Under the pieces are notes generated by a model. It saw nothing but the letters and a program-made list of their open reading frames with translations, did no database searches and was not told the DNA's origin. Shown here in pieces: positions 1-7,492 of a DNA stretch of 10,926 nt. Numbering within the stretch: the stretch's first letter is position 1; every line of letters starts with the position of its first letter. A program made the position numbers and the translations under genes. Source of the DNA: Spirogloea muscicola (Eukaryota; Streptophyta; Zygnematophyceae; Spirogloeales; Spirogloeaceae). Location of the stretch: NCBI GenBank assembly GCA_009602725.1, contig WELB01000298.1, positions 123,382 through 134,307 on the forward strand, written 5' to 3'.

Positions 1-755
1 GATGGTCTTGGCGCGCGGTGGGCGCCCCGGCGGCAAGGGCAGCGGCACGGCCTGGTCGGGCGGCATGTTCGTCGCCTACGCCGATCCCGGCAGCTCCGGC
101 GACGGCGACGGGGAAGACGATGACGACGACGACGACAACGACGATAACAGTGGCGGCAGCGACAGCGACGACGCCGCCCTCCTCCTCTGGGACTCCGACG
201 GCGAGGCGGTGCTGCTCTCGCTCGAGCCCCTGCGGCAGCCGGCCGGCAGCTACAGCGGCGCAACCGTGGAGCTTCCAGCAGGCCCCTGCTTCGCCGCGCC
301 AGGTGTCTGCAAGGGTACGCCTCGCAAGTGCCGCTTTACGCAGGCCGGGCGGCGCCTGCTCGTGGGCTCGGCATACAGCGTCGGGTCCGTCGCCAGCGTG
401 GCCATCTGGCGGATTGCCTCGTTGATCGACGGCGGCGGCAGCAGCGTGCTGGCTGCTGAGCTCGTCGAGGAGGCCCGCTTCAGCGCGGGCTGGGGGACGA
501 CTACTGCTGGCGGCACTGAGGGCATCAAGGGAGATCCACCATTGCCACTGCCATCCCCGCCGACGGTGGCTGTGACATGCACAATCCTGCTTGGCAGCGA
601 GGCGGCGGCGCCGGCGCCCACACACCTCGCCACGGGCCTGGCCGACGGCACTATCGAGCTGCTGCCGCTCCTGGCCGGCCGCCAAGCCGCTGCCAGCACC
701 GTGCAACGCTTCCGTGGCCATCAAGGGGCCGTGCTGTGCATGGCCGAGTTCTTAA
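1..755 (+). CDS. WDR7: WDR7-like, first visible exon (5' truncated)
   Basis: Frame 2. It covers part of the N-terminal propeller, with an Asp-rich insert near 99-177, then LLLWDSDGEAV, and LATGLADGTIELLPLL followed by a new WD repeat beginning GHQGAVLCMA. An ATG at position 2 is in frame, but related proteins have further WD40 sequence before this point, so it is probably not the start. The donor chosen is TTAA|GTGAGT at 756; the exon ends after one base of a split codon. Confidence 0.8.
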
Positions 756-3700
756 GTGAGTTCTTGGTACTTTGACCTCCAGTCTGAGACCAAGCGCCGC
801 CGCACCTAACAGCCACTAACTTTTCAGTTTCTGGAGTCTGAAGCTTAACCACATTCTTAACCCCTTCCTCGTGCTGCTGACGATGTTGACGGTCAGCCGC
901 TGACGCCACACCTTGCTGGGCTCGTAGCAGCGCCCAGCTCCGGCGGCGGCGGCAAGGGACTCGGGCGCAGCAACGGTGCTGGCCGACATGTCCTCCTGTC
1001 CGGCGGCCAGGACGGCACTGTGCGCGCATGGGCCCTGGACGATGGCGGCACTCTGCTCGCCGTGCTGCGCCACCACGTGGCGCCGCTGCACAGCCTGGTC
1101 CTGCCGCCAGCGGGCACGCCGCCCCCCTGGGCGGCCTGCTTCCTCTCTGCAGGCGGCGACGGCGGCGTCGCGCTGGTGTCGACCGAGACGTGGCGCTGCG
1201 AGCGGCTGCTGCCGGGCCACCCGGGCGGCGCGCCGCGCTTCCTGGTGTGGGAGCCCGCCAAGGGCTACCTCGCCGTCGTGTGCCGCTGCGCCGAGGACGA
1301 TGCTGGCGATGACAGCAATGACGGCGACTGCGACGGCCATAGTGATGGCCGCGGCGATGCCGAGAGCGACGACGGAAGTGCCGAGGAAGAAGATGGAGGT
1401 GATGAGGAGGCCAGCGACACCACGACGTCAGTGCCAGGAATCGAAGCGGCGGCGGTGTTCGATCCACGGCAAGATGCTATCTTGCTCTGGGACCTGCACT
1501 CGGGCAGCCTCGATCGCGTGTCAACCGGCGATGCCGCTCAGGCGCTGCTGTCATTCCTGGCGCACCGCCAGCGCAAGGCCGCCGAGCGAGCTGGCGCTGG
1601 TGCTGGCGCTGCGGCGGGGCTTCTTGGCCTGCTGTGGCCACCGGGGGTTCGCGACAGTGAAGTCCTGGTGCTGCCACAAAAGGAGGGGCCGGCAGCTGGC
1701 AGCTCGCCAGCAGCGACGACTGCGCCTGCAGCCGCTGCGGCGGCAGCGCCGGCCACGCCGCTGCAGCGCGTCTCCTCGGGGCTCGAGCTCATCGCCTCCG
1801 TCTTTGCGCCAGCACCTGCTGTCAGCACGGCGGCTGCTGCAGAAGTGGAGCCGCTGCTCGCTAGCGGCAGCAATGCAGCGGACTTGCTGCAGCCTGCCAC
1901 GCTGCCAATGGCAGCGAAGCTTCCACCAGCAGCAAGTGCAGGCCCTCTGCAGCAGCGGCTAGCACCGCCGCCGCCACCCCTGCCACCGGCTGTTCGAGGC
2001 GTGCTGCCGCTGCCGGGCATTCCGGTGCTGCTCTTTGATGTGCCGGCGCTCCTGGCGGTGCCCTTCCATCCGCAGCCGCAGCAGCCGCCGCTGACGAAGC
2101 TCGGTGTCGGAGCTGGTGCTGAGTCTCTGGCAGCCGCCGCTCCAGCAGCCGAGCCAAGCCAGCTGGAGGAGGGCAACGGCAGCGGCGGTGGCAGCAGCGA
2201 GGAGGCTGCGGCGCCTGCAGCACTGCGGTTGGCGCTGGCGTTGCTGCACGAGTGGGGCATCTGTGCCGAGCTCGACGCCTGCCTGCATGCAGAGCTGGAC
2301 ATTGTGCCGCCGGCGGTGGGGGCTGCCAGCCCAGGGCTGGCTGGAGATGGCGGCGCCGCCACTCTGTGCCTTCCGGAGCCGCCCTCCTCGCGGCTCCACC
2401 ACTGGATTGCCTCGCCCGAGTTCTCGGCGTCTCGGTCACTAGCCATTACCGCGCTCGCGCAGCGCGTGATGGGCATTGCGCCGAACGCGCGCCAGCCCTG
2501 CAGGTACTGCGCAAGTAGCTCGGCGAGCGTCATCCTAAGCATACATTCTGCATGCTAAGCCTTGCAATTTCGTCTTCACTAACTTGGAAAGTTTGGCAGT
2601 CCCTGTGGCGTTCAGTCCTTCCAGCCAGCTCTTTCATAGGATGGGGATTCGGCACTTGTAAGGGTTCAGCTTCGGGCTTTAACGTTAGGCCCTGCACAGC
2701 ATACTTAGCCTCAGCTATATGGTCTCCTCTTTAGGAGTCGGGAACTCATGTACCCCACAATTGGAGTCTCGGGTTTCTGCTTGAACTTCTGTCGCGATCC
2801 TGACTTGGAAAAGACTGGCCTGTTTGGTTGGCGCGGCAGCATGCTTGTGTCCCACTATTCGCGCGGCCTGGCTGAGAAGATGCCCAACTTCGCACCACCA
2901 TCTCTGGAGGTCTGCATCTTCTGCCCTTCTTATCTTTGTATCTCATCACAGTGTGTCTTCCTTCTGTGGCACTTACATTTCGTTCTTCTCACCCCACCTC
3001 CTTCCTTAGCTCTCTATGGAAACCCCTTCCCTCCCCCAGGCTTGATAGACCACTTAAGACTCACTTAAGACCTTGCCACTTCCCATCCTCCCTCTATCTA
3101 TCCTGCCACCCTTTTTTAAAGAATCTTGCCCCCAAGATCAATAAAAGGATTGCATCTTTGCCTCTCATTTCTCCACAAGTGCTTGCAAGATCCTCAATTA
3201 GCATTACTGTTTGCTGGCACTCTGGTGCAGGTCCTTGCCTGCCACTGGCAGCACCCTGTCGAGCACCTCCGCCAGGCCGCCAAGTCGCTCTTCCACTGCT
3301 CCGCGACGCGCTCCTTCCCGCCCCTCCTCCGCTCCTCCACCTTTCCCTCGCCCCGCCCGGTGCTGGCAGCAGCGCCGCTGGTGGCAGCCCCCTCTCCCGC
3401 CTTCTCGCCGCCAGCAGATGGCGGGCTGTGGGACAGCACAGAGATCTATGTATGGCTCCACGGTCCGCTGTCTGAGGAGGGCGCAGCGCGGCCAATGGAG
3501 GGCGAAGACGCCCGCGCTGTGCGCATCGTTGTTGCTGCGGCGCTGGCCATGTGGTATCCTTCGCTCGGACGCCCAGATCTGCCGCCCGCTGTCACGCTCC
3601 CCCTGCTGGAGCTCGCGCGTAGCGCCGCAAGCCTGCACGCCGCCACTGCCGCAGAGTTTCTCGCTGAGGGCATGGCATCCACGTGGCTTCCGCTGATCGG

Positions 3701-5940
3701 GCCCGAAGTTCCGCGCCTCATCATCGACGCCTTCGCCCTCACCGAAAGCCTCGGCACCCAGATCGCTCCTGCTGCTGCCACCCCTGCCGCCACTGTGCCG
3801 GCGCCGGCGTCGGCTGTCCTCGGCGTCACATCGGCAAGCTCCCTGCCAGTGGCGGCGGTCGTGCGGGAGGTGCTAGGCAGTGCGCTGCTGCCAGCGCTGG
3901 CCGCCGCTGACGTCCCTAGCTTCCTGCATGTCATTCAAGGGCAGCTCGGGAGCTCAAGCCCCACCTCACCTGTGCACGTAGTCGCGTTCCTGGCCCTCGT
4001 CCGTGCGATTCGAGCCAACCCCCGCGCTGTCATCCTCTACCTGCAGCAGGCAGCCTCCTGAATCCATCTCCATAATGTACTGTTCTTAAGAAGCTCCAAG
4101 CCCTGGCCAGACCCAAGATCTAGTTTTTGAGACTACTTGTATATCACTATAGCACATACGATGCTCATTTGGAGTTCAAGAAGAAAGCTATACCCCTTGA
4201 CACTTGTACCCCATTATCCTCCTAAACCTCAAAACTTAAACCTTAAAGTCAGAGCTCTTGTACGCTTGCAGATAGTAACCGTCCTCCTGCACACCATGGA
4301 CCCCAGCAACCCGATGCTCCGACGAACATGCCTCCAGAGTTCCATGGCCGTGGTCATGGAGCTTGTGCGCAACCTGCCCATGGTTGCGTTCCACCGTGGC
4401 GGGGGTGGTACTGGTGGCACCAGCGGCGCGTCAGCAGGTGGTGGCTCCCCACGCTTGGCTGTTGGTGATGCGCTTGGCGACATCAGCTGCCTGGGTATCC
4501 ACATCTACGACCTCCGTAGGTCTGAATTGGCAAAGCCATCCCATCTAAGACACCTTATAGCTACCTTAAAGAGCCCCAAATTCCTCTGACCCCTACATTT
4601 TCGGTTGGTGATATGATGCCAATAAGTGAAACATGTTGGCTCTCTTAAGTGATCGCCTGCGCGAATTTAGAAGAAGCTGGAAGGTTGCCCGTCACATACA
4701 CTGGCACACTTAGGCATTGCTCTAAACATAGAGATTAAATGCAGGAGTGGCTGCTTCTTGAGGAACTCATAGCCACACTGATTGTCTGCCTTGCCCAGCG
4801 TCTCCAAGGTGCGTATCCTGGACGCTAGCGGGCCGCCAGGCCACCCGGGACTCATGGGGCTGGCCACGGCAGCGGGCAGCAATCACCATGCTGGTGGCGG
4901 CAGCCTGCAAGCAGTTACGCTTGGCAACCTCGGCGGCATCTCAGCGGTTGCGTTCCTCGGCGATGGCGAGGGCCTCATTGCCTTCTCTCAGCGTGGCATG
5001 GTTCTACGCTGGTGGTCCCTTGGGGCCAACTGGTGAGTGCCACACGTTCCTAGCAGGCGCCACCTCCTGGCTCAGTTTGCAACTTGCCACATTGACCATG
5101 ACCTCTCAGATCACCTTTTCTCTCATCTGCCAGATCTTAAAATAGTTTTCCGAATATTAAGTCCCTAATTTTCTCATTCGTTCACTTTTTACAGTCGTCT
5201 TCTTCTTATGCAAGCGCGCAAATCTCAGTGAACAAACAGCTAGTCACCCTGAAGCTTTGTGTCCCATATCAAGCTGCTGGTTTTTCACAACACGGACACC
5301 AGATTCCTCCCTTTGCGGAAATTGTGGCGCCGCTGAGCCCTGCCACAGGCTGAGGACCTCACCTTGCAGCTTGCAACCCCTGACCATGCCCGTTGTCTAC
5401 ATGCCAGGTGGCAGAAGCTGAATCGGGGCGTTGTGACAGTGCAATGCACCAAGATGGTCCTGGTGCCACCGTTGCCGGGACTCTCTCAGGCGTCCTTCCC
5501 GTCCCTCATTGGCACGCTCACGGAGTCTGAGTGCGGCGAGCCCCAGGTGAGCTCTTGCTAGGCCCTGAAAGCATGCAAATTCTGAATGTCAATTATCCAG
5601 GTAGGATTCATAGCCTTGTAGTCATAGACAACTTGAGTTCTCTTGACAAGCAAGCGAGTAGGCATTGGTACTTCGCCTCGATTATGACTGCTACTATATC
5701 TGCTGGCGTGCGCTGGTGAAATCTGAGCCGCCGAAGTGCTGATCAGCACTCGCATGGTCGTCCTCGCCGTGGCAGAGCCCGACGGCACGGCGGTTGTCAC
5801 AGAGTCTGGCAAGCGGCGGGGCATCGTCTTTGCAGCTGGCGCTGCAGACGCTGGACCTGTCATTTCGGCTGGAGTGGCGGCCCGTGGATCGCCGCATTGC
5901 GCTGCACCACCAGGGCAAGGAGGTCAAGAACTTCTCGTGA
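1..5940 (+). CDS. WDR7: WDR7 / rabconnectin-3 beta-like WD40 protein (5' partial, 8 exons)
   Basis: WDR7-family proteins carry WD40 propellers at both ends around a helical middle. With DMXL/Rav1-type partners they control V-ATPase assembly on endomembranes (family knowledge). Spliced exons: <1-755, 931-2503, 2840-2909, 3231-4049, 4272-4519, 4799-5032, 5408-5546, 5776-5940; every junction is in frame. Counting from the first ATG at 2, about 1333 residues remain. The family is usually nearer 1450-1500, so roughly 100-200 N-terminal residues lie upstream. Visible landmarks: a GHQGAVLCMA repeat start (about 239), LSGGQDGTVRAW (about 274-285), ILLWDLHSG (about 435), EKMPNFAPPSLE joined to VLACHWQHP in the helical middle, HTMDPSN, KVRILDASGPPG (about 1158-1168), RWWSLGANWWQKL and a final LDLSFRLEW block. 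The last four resemble the plant homologues I remember. Inserts rich in Asp or Ala/Pro/Gly enlarge the N-terminal half. The family call is firm; individual splice sites vary in certainty. Confidence 0.88.
931..2503 (+). CDS. WDR7: WDR7-like exon, N-terminal propeller and linker (1.57 kb)
   Basis: Frame 3. It completes the N-terminal propeller with LSGGQDGTVRAW and ILLWDLHSG, then runs into an Ala/Pro/Gly-rich linker. The helical middle region starts at LRLALALLHEWG and ends SLAITALAQRVM. A second acidic patch lies near 1296-1420. The acceptor is a tandem TAGCAG, so the exon may start at 928 or 931; both keep the frame. The donor is CAG|GTACTG at 2504. Codons upstream of 928 stay open for some way but reach stops near 846-860. 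Confidence 0.8.
2840..2909 (+). CDS. WDR7: WDR7-like 70-nt exon
   Basis: A short exon recognised because phases require it: the preceding exon ends with two bases of a codon and the following one starts at a codon boundary. It encodes SHYSRGLAEKMPNFAPPSLE, matching the family stretch that precedes the WDR7 armadillo-like segment. The acceptor is GCGGCAG at 2833-2839 and the donor is GAG|GTCTGC at 2910. Both flanking introns (2504-2839 and 2910-3230, each over 300 nt) are pyrimidine-rich, and I see no other gene in them. Confidence 0.8.
3231..4049 (+). CDS. WDR7: WDR7-like exon, helical middle region
   Basis: Frame 3. It starts after TCTGGTGCAG with VLACHWQHPVEHLRQAAKSL, a family-typical helical segment, and ends at AVILYLQQ. 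The frame meets a TGA at 4059-4061 and no GT lies between 4050 and that stop. The best end for protein continuity is therefore CAG|GCAGCC, a GC donor at 4050. A GT donor at 4029 would also keep the frame but would drop VILYLQQ. Confidence 0.75.
4050..4271 (+). other. putative GC-AG intron
   Basis: The intron has GC rather than GT at its 5' end (CAG|GCAGCC) and TTGCAG at its 3' end. The join gives AVILYLQQ followed by IVTVLLHTMDPSN, which preserves the family sequence and frame. A competing GT donor at 4029 is possible. Confidence 0.55.
4272..4519 (+). CDS. WDR7: WDR7-like exon with HTMDPSN motif
   Basis: It begins after CGCTTGCAG with IVTVLLHTMDPSNPMLRR and continues to LVRNLPMVAFH. A Gly-rich loop follows, then IHIYDLR, the first strand of the C-terminal propeller. 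The donor TAG|GTCTGA at 4520 splits a Ser codon that is completed by the next exon. Confidence 0.82.
4799..5032 (+). CDS. WDR7: WDR7-like exon, C-terminal WD40 region
   Basis: It starts after TTGCCCAG and encodes SKVRILDASGPPGHPGLMGL, then ISAVAFLGDGEGLIAFSQRG and RWWSLGAN. This is one of the most recognisable parts of plant WDR7 homologues. The donor TG|GTGAGT at 5033 splits a Trp codon. Confidence 0.9.
5408..5546 (+). CDS. WDR7: WDR7-like exon, WWQKLNRG block
   Basis: It starts after CATGCCAG. The first base completes the split Trp codon, giving NWWQKLNRGVVTVQCTKMVL, a hallmark C-terminal stretch of plant homologues. It ends CCCCAG|GTGAGC at 5547 on a codon boundary. The intron before it (5033-5407, 375 nt) is pyrimidine-rich, with no gene seen in it. 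Confidence 0.9.
5776..5940 (+). CDS. WDR7: WDR7-like terminal exon
   Basis: Frame 1. It encodes a short variable stretch, then LQTLDLSFRLEW and HHQGKEVKNFS, ending in TGA at 5938-5940. LDLSxRLEW close to the stop is the expected C-terminus for plant-type homologues. The acceptor GTGGCAG at 5769-5775 is the one that joins the preceding codon boundary in frame. Confidence 0.82.
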   Translation, partial: SPTARRLSQSLASGGASSLQLALQTLDLSFRLEWRPVDRRIALHHQGKEVKNFS

Positions 5941-6030
5941 CGAGTCGCGTACTACACTGCCATGCTTGCAGCTCGTCAAATTGCACCCGCTTGTATGGTG
6001 CACCACAATCAGCTTCCAAGATGCTGCGTC

Positions 6031-6059
6031 TTTGGCCAACATCGCCGTTTGGCCAACAT
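6031..6059 (+). repeat. tandem direct repeat of TTTGGCCAACAT
   Basis: TTTGGCCAACAT occurs at 6031-6042 and again at 6048-6059, a 17-base period, in the 3' flank of the WDR7-like gene. The core TTGGCCAA is palindromic. The function is unknown and chance duplication is possible. Confidence 0.6.
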
Positions 6060-6395
6060 TGTGAGTAAAGTGTGAGTCGGGGTAATTGGTGTGTGGCCAT
6101 CAGGGCCGGCAGTAGATGTGCAAGCTCGTGGGCCTGAGCCTTCACACCCACGACACTCACTGCCCGACGGGGTCCTTCACTCCAGCACTTTGGGTCCTCG
6201 GTTGCTGGACGGTGGGACAGAGTGGCTGTGAGGTCACCCATGTCAGCCTTTCCAGAAATAGGACGGAAAGCCAGGCGCAGGCACCCCGACAAGATGCAAC
6301 TTGAGAGGCTAGTGACGCAAATCTAGAGGGGGGAGCAGAAACACTTCTGGCGAAGGGGGCAGAGGGAGGAATGAATTACTAGCATCTAACAGGAG

Positions 6396-6450
6396 GCGAT
6401 GGCTGTGAAAGGCCAGCCCCAAAAGAATGGACAACGTCATCGGCCAGAAA
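6396..6450 (+). repeat. dispersed hairpin repeat, copy A
   Basis: Block structure GCGATGGCTGT, four bases, GGCCAGCCC, 22 bases, GGCCAGAAA. GGCTG at 6401-6405 pairs with CAGCC at 6414-6418 across an eight-base loop. The same three blocks in the same order recur at 10681-10739, about 4.3 kb away. Confidence 0.6.
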
Positions 6451-6515
6451 GGCTGTCGAGGCCTTCCTGGAAAAAAGAAGAAAGGGCTCGCCCATAGAGA
6501 AGAGGGGAAAAAAGC

Positions 6516-6531
6516 AGCAGCTTGAGCTGCT
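6516..6531. repeat. short perfect inverted repeat
   Basis: AGCAGCT (6516-6522) and AGCTGCT (6525-6531) are reverse complements separated by two bases. It lies between repeat copies A and B. It is too short to assign a role. Confidence 0.4.
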
Positions 6532-6551
6532 TAGTTTCTGCTCAAAAGGGT

Positions 6552-6573
6552 GACGGCTGCAGAGGGCCAGCCC
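6552..6573 (+). repeat. dispersed hairpin repeat, copy B (partial)
   Basis: GACGGCTGC, four bases, GGCCAGCCC. The spacing matches copy A and the GGCTG/CAGCC stem is kept, but the third block (GGCCAGAAA) is missing. It lies 150 bases after copy A in the same orientation. Confidence 0.5.
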
Positions 6574-7132
6574 ACGATAGAATGACAAAACCTTCGAACT
6601 CCTGTGATCAGGTAAGAGCGCTAAGGCATGGGAGGGCTCGTGACGAGGTGATCAAGCGCAGAAAGGCAGGCAAGGGCCTAAGAATGAAGGTACAAGCTTC
6701 AAGAATGTGACTTCGCAGCAATATGGGTTCAGCATTCAAGGCTCCAGGCTAGACGCAGATCAGCCGTGCAAAGGACAAGGCATTGGGTTGCTGTCAGACT
6801 GGTCGCAGACTTAGTGGGGTGCGGATTCGTGCAAGGCGAGACGGCGTGAGCGCGCCAAGAGACAGCAATGCAGCTGCGAGGCTCACAGGAGCTGCAGTAT
6901 CAGTTGTAGCAGGTGCTCGATGAGATTGCGCAGCCCGCATGGTGGCGGCTGGTGAGCCGCCAGTGATGGGTGGTGTGAGCACAGAATCGCCCAGAGCGCA
7001 GCGCCGCAGCCTGTGGCGGCGGACCTGCGGTTGCCGCGGGAGCTCCAACAACGGCGTGAGGACTGCGGAGGTGGCTGTGGCGACTGCAGCCATGACTGGA
7101 GCTAGCCCAGTTTAGCTGTGCCGGTGTCTGAG

Positions 7133-7492
7133 ATGGCCATTACGGCGGCGGCGGCGGCGGCGCTGCCGCAGAGCTTGGCACGGCTCTTGGGTCCCTCGCC
7201 ACAAGTCACAGCCGCCAGCCCACAAGCGACGTCGGCGCTGCCGGCGGCGGCGCGGCGGCGCAGCAGCAGAGGCTCGCCGTCGAGGTCCAGGAGGCGTCAT
7301 GAGACGGCTGGCCGCCAGCTTGTCGCGGGAGCCAGCAGCGGCGCTGGTGCTGGCATCTCCTCCGACGCCGCTGCCGCCGCTGCCGTGCAGCGCTTGGCTT
7401 TGCTCTCCTCCGACGACACGAGCCTCACGGCTCAAGGAGACGGCGCCGCTACACTACAACCATCAGTGGCCCGAAGGACTTTCCGGATCCTT
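7133..7492 (+). CDS. lpxB: LpxB-like exon 1: transit-peptide-like leader
   Basis: Its 120 codons start at an ATG in good context (G at -3 and +4). The leader has Ala runs and an Arg/Ser-rich centre (RRRSSRGSPSRSRRR), typical of plastid or mitochondrial targeting peptides. The exon ends ARRTFRIL at CTT|GTGATA, and joining VSTGD from exon 2 recreates the first beta-strand and loop of LpxB. A (GGC)n run near 7144-7161 encodes Ala. The intron that follows (7493-7827, 335 nt) holds an in-frame ATG at 7738 but no separate gene. Confidence 0.8.

Larger units (their letters stand above)
5941..7132. other. intergenic region: 3' flank of WDR7-like gene and 5' flank of LpxB-like gene
   Basis: No supportable gene is seen in these 1192 bases. 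The left part should contain the 3' UTR of the WDR7-like gene; I did not find a clear TGTAA signal (used in many green algae) soon after the stop. A short tandem repeat lies at 6031-6059 and two copies of a dispersed hairpin repeat lie at 6396-6450 and 6552-6573. From about 6780 the base composition turns GC-rich towards the next gene. No TATA box stands out. Confidence 0.7.

Noticed and set aside
816-827. Strong-looking acceptor CACTAACTTTTCAG upstream of the second WDR7-like exon
   Set aside because: Frames starting at 828 soon meet stops (for example at 846 in the frame of the exon), and no small exon ending in a good donor gives family sequence. The TAGCAG acceptor at 925-930 fits the phase.
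1538-2542. Minus-strand open frame of 334 codons
   Set aside because: It is antisense to the long WDR7-like exon. GC-rich coding DNA leaves the opposite strand open, and the translation is low-complexity Ala/Ser/Gly with no recognisable domain.
3140-3145. AATAAA hexamer inside a WDR7-like intron
   Set aside because: It lies in an intron between two well-supported exons, and green algae mostly use another signal, so it is probably chance.
5364-5561. Open frame starting at an ATG upstream of the WWQKL exon
   Set aside because: Family sequence starts only after the acceptor at 5407. The N-terminal part is intron.
6552-6612. tRNA-like look of repeat copy B, with a CTTCGAACTC stretch recalling a pol III B box
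   Set aside because: No cloverleaf could be drawn by eye, and the B-box-like stretch is not at the same place in copies A and C. It is kept only as a repeat.
6794-7093. Minus-strand open frame of 99 codons starting 40 bases from the LpxB-like ATG, as if from a divergent promoter
   Set aside because: The product is only Ala/Thr/Leu/Arg-rich, with no family resemblance. No donor leading to a credible second exon was seen before the WDR7-like gene.
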